Below are positions 8,324 through 18,515 of a stretch of DNA of 36,168 nt, one piece after another. Origin of the DNA: Thermus parvatiensis (GTDB lineage: Bacteria > Deinococcota > Deinococci > Deinococcales > Thermaceae); the NCBI RefSeq assembly GCF_001535545.1, contig NZ_CP014142.1, positions 1-36,168 of the forward strand, in the 5' to 3' direction. A program made the position numbers and the translations under genes. The notes under the pieces were generated by a model that was given only the letters and a program-made list of their open reading frames with translations, was not told the DNA's origin and did not search any database. Each line of letters starts with the position of its first letter. The first letter of the stretch is position 1.

Positions 8324-8905
8324 ATGCCCTCCATCGTGGCCTGGCAGTGGATCCCCTTCGCCACCCTCCTGGTGCTCACCGGGCTCCAGTCCCTGCCCCA
8401 CGACGTCCTCGAGGCGGCCCCCCTCGCGGTCTACGTGGCCTCCTTCAAGACGGCGGAGGGGCTCTTCTGGGCCAAGATGTCGGCGGCCTCCATGTTCGCC
8501 GTCCTCCCCGCAAGGGCCCTGAGGTGGGCTGTGGCGGGGCTATTTTTGCTCCTTCTCTTCCTGCCCCTCCACGCCCTGGACCCAAGGCCTTTCCCCTTCT
8601 GGCTTCACCTCACCCTGGTCCTCCTCCTCGTGGTCTTCACCTTCCCCAACGCCCAGGCCCGGGCCCTGGAGGGGCTGGGGAAAGTGGTGGGCCTCGCGGC
8701 GAGCTTCACCGGCTTTTGCTCCACCCTGCTCGCCGCCCTCCTCGGTACCCTGGTGGGCCAGGCCTCGGCCGGGGCGCCCCTCCCCTTCAGCCTCGGCCTT
8801 TTGGGCCTTGGGGCCCTGGCCTTCGCCGCGGTTTTCCTGGCGGAGGCTAGCCCTCTTTGTGGATCTCCTCCGCCAGGCGGGCCAGGCGGTTCACCCCCAG
8901 GTTGA
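8324..8905 (+). pseudogene. Mosaic of sugar ABC permease and MFS transporter fragments
   Basis: One open frame that joins pieces of different families. About 8324-8419 (WQWIPFATLLVLTGLQSLPH, then DVLEAA) matches the EAA region of a MalF-type permease. About 8420-8512 (PLAVYVASFKTAEGLFWAKM, then AASMFAVLPA) matches the C-terminal part of a MalG-type permease. From about 8640 (FPNAQARALEGLGKVVGLAA, then LLGTLVGQA) it matches the end of a Bcr/CflA-type drug MFS protein. No piece has its N-terminal half. The 3' end overlaps the phosphate transporter gene on the other strand. The family calls rest on short motifs, but a functional transporter is unlikely. Confidence 0.6.
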
Positions 8906-10315
8906 GCTCCTCCAGGAGGAGGAGGAGGTCCAGGTGGGTGAGGGTGGAGGCCCGGGTTTCCACCCGGTCGCGGAGCCTTTGGAGGTGGGCTTCCCTCGAG
9001 GCCTCCACCTCGGCGAGAACCTCCGGGTACTCGGCGAGCACCCTTTCCGCCAGGGCCCGGTTCCCCGTGGCCAGGGCCGTGAGGGCCCGCTCCAGGCGGG
9101 CGAGGGTCCGCCCCACGATCCGGGCGAGCTCCGCCTTCCCCTCGGGGCTGAAGGTGACCCCCTGGGTCCAGAGCCTTTCCGCCTTGCGCAGGGCCCGCTT
9201 GGCCAGGTCCGCAAGGTGCTCCAGTTCGCTCGCCGCCTTGAGGAGGGGGAGGGCGGGGGTGTCCTGGGGGAGCTTGGCCACGTAGACCAGGACCTCCCGG
9301 CTCAGCCGGTCCACCTTTTCCTCCAGGGGGGCCAGTTCGGCCTCGTGCCCCGTCTCCTGAACCAGGGCCTTCAGGACCCCTTCCAGCATGTACCGGGCGG
9401 CGTCCCCGATGCGGGCAAGCTCCCTCAGGGCGAGCCCCTGGGCGAGGAGAGGGTCGTTGAGGGCCTCGGGGCGGAGGTACTTGGGGGCGAGGGGCTTGGG
9501 GCTTGGGGCCAGGCGGTCGGCGAGCCTTTCCCAGAGGGGGAAAGCGAGGGGGAAGGCGAGGAAGGCGAGGGCATGGAAGCCCGCGTGGGCGGGGAAGATG
9601 CCCGGGTTCGGGGCGAAGAGCAGGGGGAGGGCGAGGGCGAGGCGGTGGAAGAGGAGGACGAGGCCGAGGCGGAGGCTTTCCGGGGTGGGGCGGAGGAGGA
9701 CGGGCCCCGTGCACCCCACGCCCCCGCCCAGGACCAAGGCGAGGGCCCCCTCGGGCCCCACCCCCTCCCCGGCGAGGCCCAGGGCGAGGAGGGCCACGAG
9801 GTTCGCCGAGCCCACGGCGAAGGCCAAAAGAAGCCCGGCGAGGAAGAGGGCTAAGGGGGGAAGGCTTCCCAGCCAGGCCCCCGCCCCAGGGCCTCCCCCC
9901 GGGCGAGGTCCAGACCCAGGAAGAGGAGGCCGAGGCCGAAGAGGAGGCGGTTTGCCCCTTGGCCCCGCTTGAGGACCTCGAGGGCCAGGGCCAGGCTCAG
10001 GGCGGCGAAGGCCAGGGTGCGGTTTCCCAGGCCCGCCACGGCCACGAGGACCGTGGCCCCCAGGGTGCCCCCGAGGGCGAGGAGGGAGGCCTCGTAAAGG
10101 GGAAGGACCCCCACCTGCAAGAGGCCCCTCCCCAGGAGGCTGAGCCCGGTGCCGCTCCCCGAGGCCGCCCCGAGGAGGAGGGCGGCAAGCCCCAGGGGAA
10201 AGCCCCGGAGGCGGGAGAGGAGCCGCCTTCCCGAGGGGCCCACGAGCCCGCCCGCCCCCTCGGTGACGAGGAGGGTGCCGAGGTAGAGGAGGGCGAGGAC
10301 CCCGACGAGGGCCAC
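8847..10315 (-). CDS. Na/Pi cotransporter family protein with C-terminal PhoU-like domain, frameshifted
   Basis: About 489 residues after adding one G to the run near 9885. The N-terminal half is membrane with two inverted family repeats: GAASGSGTGLSLLGRGLLQ and GGTLGATVLVAV, then LALVLGGGVGCTGPVLL. The C-terminal half (from about residue 280) is a soluble helical PhoU-like domain: GDAARYMLEGVLKAL, ASELEHLADLAKRALRKAE, EELNLGVNRLARLAEEI. The family imports phosphate with sodium, or exports it. GTG start at 10315 lies one base after the glycerophosphodiesterase stop, so the two form an operon; phosphate freed downstream of glycerophosphodiester breakdown gives a plausible shared logic. Confidence 0.85.
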
Positions 10316-10316
10316 C

Positions 10317-10991
10317 TCACCCCCCCAAGGGAAGGAGGACCTCGGGCCGGTCCCCGATGAGGCCGTCCACGCCCAGGGCGAGGAGGCGCCTGGCCTCCCC
10401 TTCCTCGTTCACCGTCCAGGCCACCACGAAGAGCCCCCGCTTTCGCCACCCCGCCACGGCCTCCTCCGTGACGAGGGCGTGGTGGGGGTGGACGGCCTCC
10501 ACCCCGAGGCAGGGGAGGAGGGCGGAGTGGTCCTCGGCCATGAGGAAGCCTAAGGGAAGGCCGGGGGCCGCCTTCCTGAGGGCGAGGAGGGCGAGGGGGT
10601 CAAAGCTGGAAACCCACACCCCCTCCCGCCCCCGGAGGAGGGCGGCGAGTTGGCGCCCTGCCTCCTCGCCGAGGCCGGGGAAGGACTTGAGCTCCACGTT
10701 GAAGACGGCCTGGGGAAAGGCCTCTCTCAGGGCGAGGACCTCTTCCAGGCGGGGCAGGTCGGGTTCTCTGGCCTTGAGGTCGGCGTAGTCCACCTGGAAG
10801 ACGGGGCCCAAGGGGGTGTCCGGGTCGTGGCGGACGGCGAAGACCCCGTCCCGGGTGGGCCAGACGTCCAGCTCCACCCCGTCCAGGCCGGCCTCGAGGG
10901 CCAGCCGGAAGCTCTCCAGGGTGTTCTCCTTGGCCTTCAGGGGGGCGCCCCGGTGGCCGAGGCGAAGGGGTCTTTGGCGGAAGGCGGTCAT
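10317..10991 (-). CDS. ugpQ: Glycerophosphodiester phosphodiesterase
   Basis: 224 residues; cleaves glycerophosphodiesters to an alcohol and glycerol-3-phosphate. The GDPD signature is clear: LGHRGAPLKAKENTLESF (catalytic His and the Glu-Asn pair), then GLDGVELDVWPTRDG (metal-binding E and D) and VRHDPDTPLG (second catalytic His), then VFNVELKSFP near the middle and VVAWTVNEEGEARRLLALG at the end, closing the TIM barrel. The ATG at 10991 (MTAFRQRPLRLGHRG) is chosen over upstream codons because it places the barrel start directly after it. Its product feeds the divergent glpD. No signal peptide, so cytoplasmic. Confidence 0.93.
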   Translation of the reverse strand: MTAFRQRPLRLGHRGAPLKAKENTLESFRLALEAGLDGVELDVWPTRDGVFAVRHDPDTPLGPVFQVDYADLKAREPDLPRLEEVLALREAFPQAVFNVELKSFPGLGEEAGRQLAALLRGREGVWVSSFDPLALLALRKAAPGLPLGFLMAEDHSALLPCLGVEAVHPHHALVTEEAVAGWRKRGLFVVAWTVNEEGEARRLLALGVDGLIGDRPEVLLPLGG

Positions 10992-11101
10992 TCGCGTTTC
11001 CTCCGGAGGGGTCCGCCCAAGCGGCGGACCCGCTTTCCATCCTAAGTGCCCCGCCGCGTGCGGGGGCCCCAAGACCCCACACCTCCCAAAGCCTTTTTGC
11101 G

Positions 11102-11107
11102 TAAACT
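11102..11107 (+). promoter_or_regulatory. Possible -10 element for glpK
   Basis: TAAACT lies 19 bases upstream of the GTG start of glpK, in the 134-base divergent gap with the glycerophosphodiesterase gene. GGGGAGGGGG follows as ribosome site. No convincing -35 was found. Confidence 0.3.
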
Positions 11108-11125
11108 CCGGGGAGGGGGAAAGCC

Positions 11126-12616
11126 GTGGCGTTTCTCTTGGCTTTGGACCAAGGCACCACCAGCAGCCGGGCCATCCTCTTCACCCTGGAGGGGAGGCCC
11201 GTGGCGGTGGCCAAGCGGGAGTTCCGGCAGCTTTACCCGAAGCCCGGGTGGGTGGAGCACGACCCGATGGAGATCTGGGAGAGCCAGCTTTGGGCCGCCC
11301 AGGAGGCCCTGAGGCGGGCCGGGGTGGGCGGGGAGGCGGTTTTGGCCCTGGGCCTCACCAACCAGCGGGAGACCACCCTGGTCTGGGAACGGGCCACGGG
11401 GCGGCCCCTTTACAACGCCATCGTCTGGCAGGACCGGAGGACGGCCCCCCTGTGCGAGGCCTTGAGGGCGCGGGGCCTGGAACCCCTTTTCCGGGAGCGC
11501 ACCGGGCTCCTCTTTGACCCCTACTTCTCGGGAACGAAGCTTTTGTGGCTCTTGGAGAACGTGCCCGGTCTGAGGGCGCGGGCGGAAAGGGGAGAGGTCT
11601 GCTTCGGCACCGTGGACACCTGGCTCATCTGGAACCTCACGGGGGGGAAGGTCTTCGCCACCGACCCCACGAACGCGAGCCGCACCTTGTTCTTCAACCT
11701 CCACACCCTCGCCTGGGACCCGGAGCTTCTTGAGGCCCTCGGGATCCCCGCCGCCCTCCTCCCGGAGGTGCGGCCCTCGGACGGGGACTTCGGGGAAACC
11801 CTCCCCGAGCTCCTGGGGGCGCCCGTCCCCATCCGGGGGGTCTTGGGGGACCAGCAGGCGGCCCTCTTCGGCCAGGGGGCCTTAGGGGAGGGGGAGGGGA
11901 AGTGCACCTACGGCACCGGGGCCTTCCTCCTCCTGAACACGGGGAAAAGGCCCGTCCTCTCCGAAAAGGGCCTCCTCGCCACGGTGGCCTGGAGCCTTGG
12001 GGGGAGGGCCACGTACGCCCTCGAGGGAAGCCTCTTCGTGGCGGGGGCGGCGGTGGGGTGGCTCAAGGAGGTCGGCCTCCTACGGGAAAGCCGCGAGGTG
12101 GAGGCCCTGGCGGGAAGCGTGGAGGACACGGGGGGCGTCTACTTCGTCCCCGCCTTCACGGGGCTTGGCGCCCCCTACTGGGACCCCTACGCCCGGGGGG
12201 CGATCCTGGGCCTCACCCGGGGAACCACCCGGGCCCATCTGGCCCGGGCGGCCCTGGAGGGGGTGGCCTTCCAGGTGCGGGACGTGGTTCTGGCCATGGA
12301 GGAGGAGGCCGGGGTCCGGCTCAAGGTCCTCAAGGCGGACGGGGGCATGGCGCAAAACCGCCTCTTCCTCCAGATCCAGGCGAACCTCCTGGGGGTGCCC
12401 GTGGCGGTGCCGGAGGTGACGGAGACCACCGCCTTGGGGGCGGCCCTCATGGCGGGGGTGGGGGCGGGGGCCCTTTCCCCGGAGAAGGTGGCGGGGCGCT
12501 ACCGCGAGGCGGAAAGGTTTTTCCCCACGATGCCCGAGGGGAGGCGGGAAGCCCTCTACCGGAGGTGGCGGGAGGCGGTGGAAAGGACCCGGGGCTGGGC
12601 AAAGGAGGAGGGATGA
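11126..12616 (+). CDS. glpK: Glycerol kinase
   Basis: 496 residues, intact. FGGY-family kinase that phosphorylates glycerol to glycerol-3-phosphate with ATP. N-terminal FLLALDQGTTSSRAILF is the phosphate-binding loop; GLTNQRETTLVWERATG and NAIVWQDRRTA are substrate-site blocks; TWLIWNLTGGKVFATDPTNA is the FGGY signature region; GVLGDQQAALFGQ and YGTGAFLLLNTG complete the ATP site; LKADGGMAQN is near the C-terminus. GTG start with a GGGGAGGGGG ribosome site. The stop overlaps the ATG of glpD (ATGA), so the two are coupled. Allosteric or glpR-type regulation cannot be read from the sequence. Confidence 0.97.
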   Translation: MAFLLALDQGTTSSRAILFTLEGRPVAVAKREFRQLYPKPGWVEHDPMEIWESQLWAAQEALRRAGVGGEAVLALGLTNQRETTLVWERATGRPLYNAIVWQDRRTAPLCEALRARGLEPLFRERTGLLFDPYFSGTKLLWLLENVPGLRARAERGEVCFGTVDTWLIWNLTGGKVFATDPTNASRTLFFNLHTLAWDPELLEALGIPAALLPEVRPSDGDFGETLPELLGAPVPIRGVLGDQQAALFGQGALGEGEGKCTYGTGAFLLLNTGKRPVLSEKGLLATVAWSLGGRATYALEGSLFVAGAAVGWLKEVGLLRESREVEALAGSVEDTGGVYFVPAFTGLGAPYWDPYARGAILGLTRGTTRAHLARAALEGVAFQVRDVVLAMEEEAGVRLKVLKADGGMAQNRLFLQIQANLLGVPVAVPEVTETTALGAALMAGVGAGALSPEKVAGRYREAERFFPTMPEGRREALYRRWREAVERTRGWAKEEG

Positions 12617-14147
12617 CGGACCGGGAGGCTCTGTGGGAGCGGCTAAGGGAGCCCTTTGACCTCCTTATTTTGGGGGGCGGGGCCACGGGGGCGGGGGTGC
12701 TTTGGGAGGCCACGCTTAGGGGCCTCAAGGCCGCTTTGGTGGAGGCGAGGGACTTCGCCTCGGGGACGAGCTCCCGCTCCACCAAGCTCCTCCACGGGGG
12801 GGTGCGGTACCTGGAGCTTGCCTTCAAGCGCTTGGACCGACGCCAGTTCAAGCTGGTGGTGGACGCCCTCCACGAGCGCAAGGTGGTGATGGACCTCGCC
12901 CCCCACCTGGCCCGGCCCCTCACCCTCGTCACCCCCCTCTTCCGCCCCTTGGAGATCCCTTACTACTGGACGGGCCTCAAGCTCTACGACCTCCTCGCCG
13001 GGAAAAGGCGCCTCGCCCCAAGCCGCTACCTTCCCCCTGAGGAGGTGGCGCGGCTTTTCCCGGACCTGCCCAAGACCCTGGGGGGCGTGGCCTACCAGGA
13101 CGGGCAGTTCGCCGACTTCCGCCTAAACCTCGCCCTCGTCCTCTCCGCCCTGGAAAGGGGGGCGGTGGCCCTGAACCACGCTGAGGCCACGGCCCTCCTC
13201 CTGGAGGGGGGAGGGTGCGGGGGGCGGTGGTGCGGGATGGGCTTTCGGGGAAGGAGGTGGAGGTCTTCGCCAAGGCCGTGGTGAACGCCACCGGGCCCCT
13301 CGCCGACCGGGTGCGCCGGCTTCTGGACCCCGAGCTTCCCCCCCTCCTCACCCCCTCCAGCGGGGTCCACCTCGTCCTGGACTATCCCCTAAAGGCGGGC
13401 CTCCTCGTCCCCAAGACCAGGGACGGCCGCGTCCTCTTCCTCCTTCCCTACCGGGGCATGGCCCTCCTCGGGACCACGGACCTCCCCGCCGAGCCCGCCT
13501 CCTGCCCCCTTCCTCGGGAGGAGGAGGTGGCCTACCTCCTGGAGGAGATTAGGCCCTACCTGGGGGACGTCTCGGGCCGGGTGCGGGCGGTCTGGTCGGG
13601 CCTTAGGCCCCTCGTGGGGAAGGGGGAGACAAAGCTTCTGGTCCGGGACCACTACATAGAGGAAAGGCAAGGCCTCTACACCCTGGTGGGGGGCAAGTGG
13701 ACCACCTTCCGCCTCATGGCCTTGGACCTCGTGGAGCGCCTCGCCAAGGACCTGGGCCTCGCCCTTCCGCCCTCAAAAAGCCACGCCACGCCCCTCCTCG
13801 GGGCGGGGCCGAGGCCCGAGCTTCCCTTGCCCGAGGAGACGGCGCGGCGGCTCTGGGAGACCTACGGCACCCTGGCCCCCGAGGTCCTGGCCCTGGGGGA
13901 TAGGCCCCTCCTCCCCGGGCTTCCCTACCTGGAGGGAGAAGTGGTCTATGCGGTGCGGCGGGAGCTTGCCAGGAAGCCCCTGGACGTCCTGGCGCGGCGG
14001 ATGGGCCTCGCCTTCCTGGACCAAAGGAAAGCCCGGGAGGCCCTGCCCAAGGTGGTGGAGCTCATGGGAGGGCTTCTCGGCTGGGACGAGAGGGAGCGGG
14101 CCCTGCGCCTCGCCGAGGCCGAGGATGGTCTTCCGGGGCTTTGCTGA
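12613..14147 (+). CDS. glpD: FAD-dependent glycerol-3-phosphate dehydrogenase, frameshifted
   Basis: About 511 residues after adding one G to the run at 13206-13211. It oxidises glycerol-3-phosphate to DHAP at the membrane and reduces quinone. FAD Rossmann start FDLLILGGGATGAGVLWEA, then the GlpD signature SGTSSRSTKLLHGGVRYLE, VVNATGPLADRV for the second FAD-binding part, LGTTDLPAEP, and LYTLVGGKWTTFRLMA near the C-terminal FAD loop. A GlpD C-terminal domain follows. It overlaps glpK by four bases and, with it and the divergent glycerophosphodiesterase, forms a glycerol and glycerophosphodiester route into glycolysis. Confidence 0.95.
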
Positions 14148-14201
14148 GGGGTTTGGGGCTTGCGGCCCTTCCCCGGGCTGGTATCGTGGGGAGCGAGAAC
14201 C

Positions 14202-14207
14202 TATTTT
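14202..14207 (+). promoter_or_regulatory. Possible -10 element for the AOR remnant
   Basis: TATTTT, 18 bases before the GTG at 14225, followed by CGGAGGTGAAAG as ribosome site. A promoter and ribosome site still sit in front of the truncated gene. No clear -35. Confidence 0.35.
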
Positions 14208-14224
14208 CCGCCCGGAGGTGAAAG

Positions 14225-14812
14225 GTGTGGCGGTCGTTGAGGGTAGACCTGAGGGCGGGGAAGGCCTACTGGCAGGAGGTGCCTCCGGAGGAGGTGGCCA
14301 TGGGCGGGCGCTACCGCACGGCGAGGCTCCTTCTGGAGCAGGAGGCCTACCGCTTTGACCCCTTTTCCCCGGAAAACCCCTTGGTCTTCGCCATCGGCCC
14401 CCTGGCGGGCACGGGGTCTTCCAACGCTAACCGCACCAGCGTGGGCACCCGTAGCCCCCTGACCCTGGGCATCAAGGAGGCCAATGGCGGCGGCACCTTC
14501 GGCTACGCCCTGGGGCAGATGCGGCTTTCTCACCTGGTGCTGGAGGGAAAGAGCCCGGACTGGGTGGTCCTCCGCATCACCCGCACGGGGGAGGTCTTCT
14601 TTGACCCTGCGGAGGGGCTTTTAGGCCTGGGGAACTTCCAGGCGGCAAATAGGCTTTTCGCCGCCTACGGGCGGCGCATCGCCTTCGCCCTTTTGGGCCC
14701 TGTGGGGGAGTACGGGGGCCTTCTTTCCGGCATCGCCTTCTCCGACACCGACGGCCGCCCTTCCCGCCTCGCCGCCCGGGGGGCGTGGGGGCGGTGATGG
14801 GGGCCAAGCGGG
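14225..14812 (+). pseudogene. Aldehyde ferredoxin oxidoreductase, N-terminal domain only
   Basis: About 195 residues of the tungsten/molybdopterin AOR family. Recognised from VDLRAGKAYWQEVPPEE, DPFSPENPLVFAIGPLAGTG, the cofactor-binding block ANRTSVGTRSPLTLGIKEAN, and LVLEGKSPDWVVL. With one G restored in the run at about 14780 it reads AARGGVGAVMGAKR, which in full AORs is followed by about 400 more residues holding the 4Fe-4S and pterin sites. Here it changes at about 14805-14812 into antisense of an unrelated membrane gene. The 3' two thirds are lost, so it is inactive. Confidence 0.85.
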
Positions 14813-14957
14813 CGAAGCCCAGGGCCACGAGGCCCGGGACCCACATGTAGAGGACGGCGAAGGCGAGGTAGGCGGGGCCTCCCGGGCGGAGGCCAAGGAG
14901 GTAGGCGGCCAGGGCCAGGCTCCAGGAGAGGCCAATGGTCCAGTAGAGGGCGCGCAT
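14805..14957 (-). pseudogene. N-terminal fragment of a CPBP/CAAX-like membrane protein
   Basis: About 51 residues starting MRALYWTIGLSWSLALAAYL, with a second helix ending LYMWVPGLVALGFARL. This start is typical of CPBP family intramembrane protease-like proteins, but the conserved EExxxR and later motifs would lie beyond the junction and are missing. It begins 12 bases after the reverse gyrase stop on the same strand (GTG at 14963 is another possible start), so it was probably the last gene of that operon. Family call from the N-terminus only. Confidence 0.5.
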
Positions 14958-14969
14958 ACCCACCAGGGG

Positions 14970-17900
14970 CTAGTCGTCCCCGAGGGCCTCGAGGAGGGCC
15001 AGGGTGGCCTCGTGGAGCTCCCGCAGGAGGGGCGTGGGGTCTTCCCCTGCCTCCACCCGGTCCATCCAGGCCTCCACCTCCCGGGTGAAGGCCTCGCCCA
15101 CGAAGCGCCGGGCCACGGGGGCGAGGGGAGGCTTCTCCGTGAGGAGGGCGTAGACCCGCTCCCCGAGGCGCGTGGGGACGAGGAAGGGCCCGCGGCGGAC
15201 CACATAGCGGCGCTCCAGAAGCCGCTCCACGATGGTCGCGTAGGTACTGGGGCGGCCGAGGCCCCGCCGCTTCATCTCCGCCACGAGCTCCCCCTCGGTG
15301 TAGCGCGCCGCCTTGGGGAGCCGCACCGTCTTGGGCGCCACGGCGTAGGGGCCGGCCGCGAGGTCGGGGTCAAGCCCCAGGGGCCAGACCCGGGCGAAGC
15401 CGGGGAAGGGGAGGGCCACCCGCAGGGTAAGCTCCTGGCAGGCCTCGCCCAGGCAGGCGCGAAGCCGCTTCTCCCGCACCCGGGCGGGGGCCATCTGGCT
15501 TGCGAGGAAGCGGCGGAAGATCAGGTCATAAAGCCGCCCGTGGGCCTCGGAAAGGGGCAGGGCCTGGAAAAGCCCCGCCTCCTCCAGGTCCTCAGGCCAG
15601 AGGGGACGGGTGGGACGGATGGCCTCGTGGGCGCCGCCCTCCCCCCAGGGCCGGGGGCGGGCGTACTCCGGGCCGAAGCGGGCCTCGATGAGCCTCCGGG
15701 CCAAGGCCATGCCCTCCGGGGCCACCCGGGTGGCGTCGGTGCGGTGGTAGGTGATGAGGCCCGCTTCAAAGAGGTCCTGGGCCAAGGCCATGGCCTCCGG
15801 CACGCGGAACCCCTCCCGGGAGGCGTCGGCGAGGAGGGCGTCCGTGGTGTAGGGGGGAAGGGGGTTTTGCTCCCGCTCCCCCTCCTCCAGGACCTCCAGG
15901 AGGAGGACCCTCTCCCTGACCTCGCCGGGGAAGCGTAAGGCAAGGCCCCGAAGGGCGACCTCGGTAAAGGGGAGGCGGGTTCGGGCCTCCCGCTCCCGGG
16001 CGATGACCCAGCCGAGGACCGGCGTCTGGACGCGCCCGGCGGAGAGGCCCCGGCGCCCAAGAAGCCTTTGCAGGTCCTCCGAGAGGGCGAAGCCGATCCA
16101 GCGGTCGGCGATCCTGCGGACCATCTGGGCCTCCACCAGGTCCTCCTTCACCTCCCGGGGGCGCCTGAGGGCCTCGAGGAAGGCCCGGGGGGTGACGGCG
16201 TGGAACTCGCCCCGCACCACCTCCCTCCCGAAGGCGCGGAGGGCGAGGTAGACGTCATAGGCGATCTTCTCCCCTTCGGTATCGGGGTCGGTGGCGAGGA
16301 GGAAGTCCTGGGCCTCCAGGGCCAGGCTCCTTAGCGCCTGGAGGGCCCGGTCGCGGTCGGGCTGGCTCTCCGTCCCGTCCGGGCAGAAGGGGTCCGGGAC
16401 GCTCCCCTCGGGGCAGGCCCGCAAGGGGTGGTACCGGGGGCGGTAGGCGGGGGTCGTCTCCACCCCGTAAAGCCCGCCCCGGAGGGCGAGGTCGGTGACG
16501 TGGCCCCGGGTGGCGGTGACCACCAGGTACCCCTCCTCGGCGAGGGCCTCGTAGACCACGAGGCCGGGGAGGTAGCGGCGCATGGGCCGGCCGAAGAAGC
16601 CGGCCAGGGTGCGGGCCTTGTTGGGCGACTCCACCACCACCACCCGCTCGGGCAGGGCGAGGCCGCCCCGCTCCCCCCGGGCGAGCCGTTCCCGGTCCTC
16701 GTCCACCCGCTTCAAGAGGGCCTCGAGGTCCGCCTCGGCCACGGGGAGAGGCGGCGCCTCCAGGAGGTAGCCGAGCCGCCGCACGAGGGCGGTGAAGGCC
16801 TTCCGGTCCTCGGCGAGGAGGAGGGCGAGGCCCTGGGTGAGCCCCGCCGGGGTGAGGCGGCTCGTCCGCCCCGAGGCCTGGAGGTAGCCGGTGACGTCGG
16901 CGAAGACCAGGACGGGCTTTTCCCCCACGAAGGTGAGCCCCACCTCGGGGCTTTCCGCCACGCGGGCGCGGAAGGCGGGGTCGGCGAGCCGCTCCAGGAG
17001 GGCTTCCCGTAGGGGGGCGACCTCCTTCTCCTGAAGCCCGGGCTTCCTGGCGAGGCTTCGGACCAGGGCCTTAAGCCTTGGGTCCTCCAGGAGGGGCAAA
17101 AGGGCGAGGCCCAGGCGCACAAGCTCCTGGGGGGCGAGGTCTTCCCCTAAGGCGAAGCGGAGCTTGGGCACCCCGAGGAAGAGGGCGTAGCGGACGCGCC
17201 CGGGGAGGTCCAGGCCCCGGGCCAGGGGGTTGCGCCAGGAGGCGAACCCCACGAGGTGGTCCGCCTCGCCCCGCCGGAAGGCCTCGAGCGCCTCGGGCTC
17301 CAGATAGGCCCTGGCCCTGAGGCCCCGGGCCCGGAGGAAGCGGGCGAGGTCCAGGGCGGCCTCCTTCGGCAGGTCCCCGGGGAGGAAGAAAAGCCCCCCT
17401 TTCCAAGCCGCCCCGCCCACTCCGCCCCCCTGGCCCAGAGTTCCTCCTGGGAGAGCCAGAAGGCCTCCTCGTACAGGTCCGCCACCTTGCGCAGGGCGAA
17501 GCTCGGCGTGCCCACCTCAAAGCCCAAAAGCTCGCGGAAGAGGTGGACCCGCGGCGAGTGCGGCCTTGCGGTGGCGCTCGCCACGGCGAGGACCCCCCGG
17601 GCCTTTTCCCTCAGCCTTTCGGCCCGCCGCTCGGCCTCCTCGGGGTTTTTCCTCCGGAGCCGGACGAGGGCGAGGCCCTTCTCCACGTCCTCGGGGGCGA
17701 AGCCCAGAAGCCCCAGGACCCGGTCCACGTTCCGCGCGGACTTGAGGAGGCTGTCCACGTCGTCCACGAAGAGGAAGTCCACGGGCCGGGGGAGCCGGGC
17801 GTGGTTTTTATAGAGGAAGGCCACGGTGAAGAGGCCGATGGGGCGCTCGCCCTCGAGGAGGGCCTCCTTCTCCCGGGGCTTCCCGGTGTAGGCGGTGAAG

Positions 17901-18310
17901 GAAGCGCCCAGGGCCTGAAGCCGCTCCGCCGCCTGGGCCACGAGGAGGCGGGTGGGGAAGACGAGGTAGCTCCGCCGCCCCTCCCTGGCAAGCCAGAGGG
18001 CGGTGAGGAGGCCGAAGGTGGTCTTGCCGATCCCCGTGGGGGCGAGCATGGCGAAGGAGCGCCCCTGCACCACCCGCGCGGCCCAGGCCCGCTGCAGCGG
18101 CCAGGGCGGGGCGCCCACTTGGGCCGTAAAATAGCGGGTCCAGTCGGCAAGGGCCTTCTCCTGGGCGGCGAAGCGGGCGAGCGCCCCGGGGAGGGGAGGC
18201 TTTTGGGGGTCCGGCTGGCAACGGGCGCAGGCAAGCCCCGCGGCGAGGCGCTCGCTTTCCGCCTCGCCGCCGCAGTTCGGGCAGTAGGCGGCGTAGCGCG
18301 CCGGGATCAC
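14970..18310 (-). CDS. rgy: Reverse gyrase, frameshifted
   Basis: About 1113 residues after adding one G to the run near 17396. ATP-dependent topoisomerase that introduces positive supercoils; hallmark of (hyper)thermophiles. Order: N-terminal zinc finger (CPNC near residue 10, CARC near 30); SF2 helicase-like half with Walker A LAPTGIGKTTFGLL and the reverse-gyrase form of motif II, DDVDSLL; then topoisomerase IA half with Toprim VVVESPNKARTLAGFF and TDPDTEGEKIAYD, and the active-site tyrosine in AGLITYHRTDATRV. A C-x12-ish cysteine pair (ACPEGSVPDPFC) sits between them. GTG start at 18310 is chosen since the zinc finger follows directly. Thermus reverse gyrase genes are often plasmid-borne and sometimes broken; this one appears complete apart from the single run error. 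Confidence 0.95.
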
Positions 18311-18515
18311 GGCCCCATCCTAACGCCCAGGCTTTCGGCCGAGCCTCTGGGTGGACTGGGCCGCCTCCACCCGCCTCCGGGGAGGGGCTTTGGGAAGCCC
18401 TTCGTCCCCCTGAGCCCCTCTTCCGAGGCGGAGGCGTGAGGGGACCGCGCCCCGGGCACGTCTCGTGACGGGTGCCGTCGCCCCAAGCGGCTGGCCAGGG
18501 CCTCACGGCAATCGG
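18311..18515. other. Intergenic stretch upstream of reverse gyrase
   Basis: About 205 bases between the unknown protein gene and reverse gyrase. It is GC-rich, has short inverted GC blocks, and no coding frame I can support. A reverse gyrase promoter is expected here, but I see no convincing -10/-35 pair. Confidence 0.4.

Noticed and set aside
8808..10360. Plus-strand frames opposite the phosphate transporter
   Set aside because: Low-complexity Gly/Glu/Arg products; opposite strand has a real transporter with PhoU-like domain.
11902..12600. Plus-strand frame overlapping glpK upstream of glpD
   Set aside because: Gly/Pro-rich shadow of glpK in another frame; only the part from 12613 (glpD) is real.
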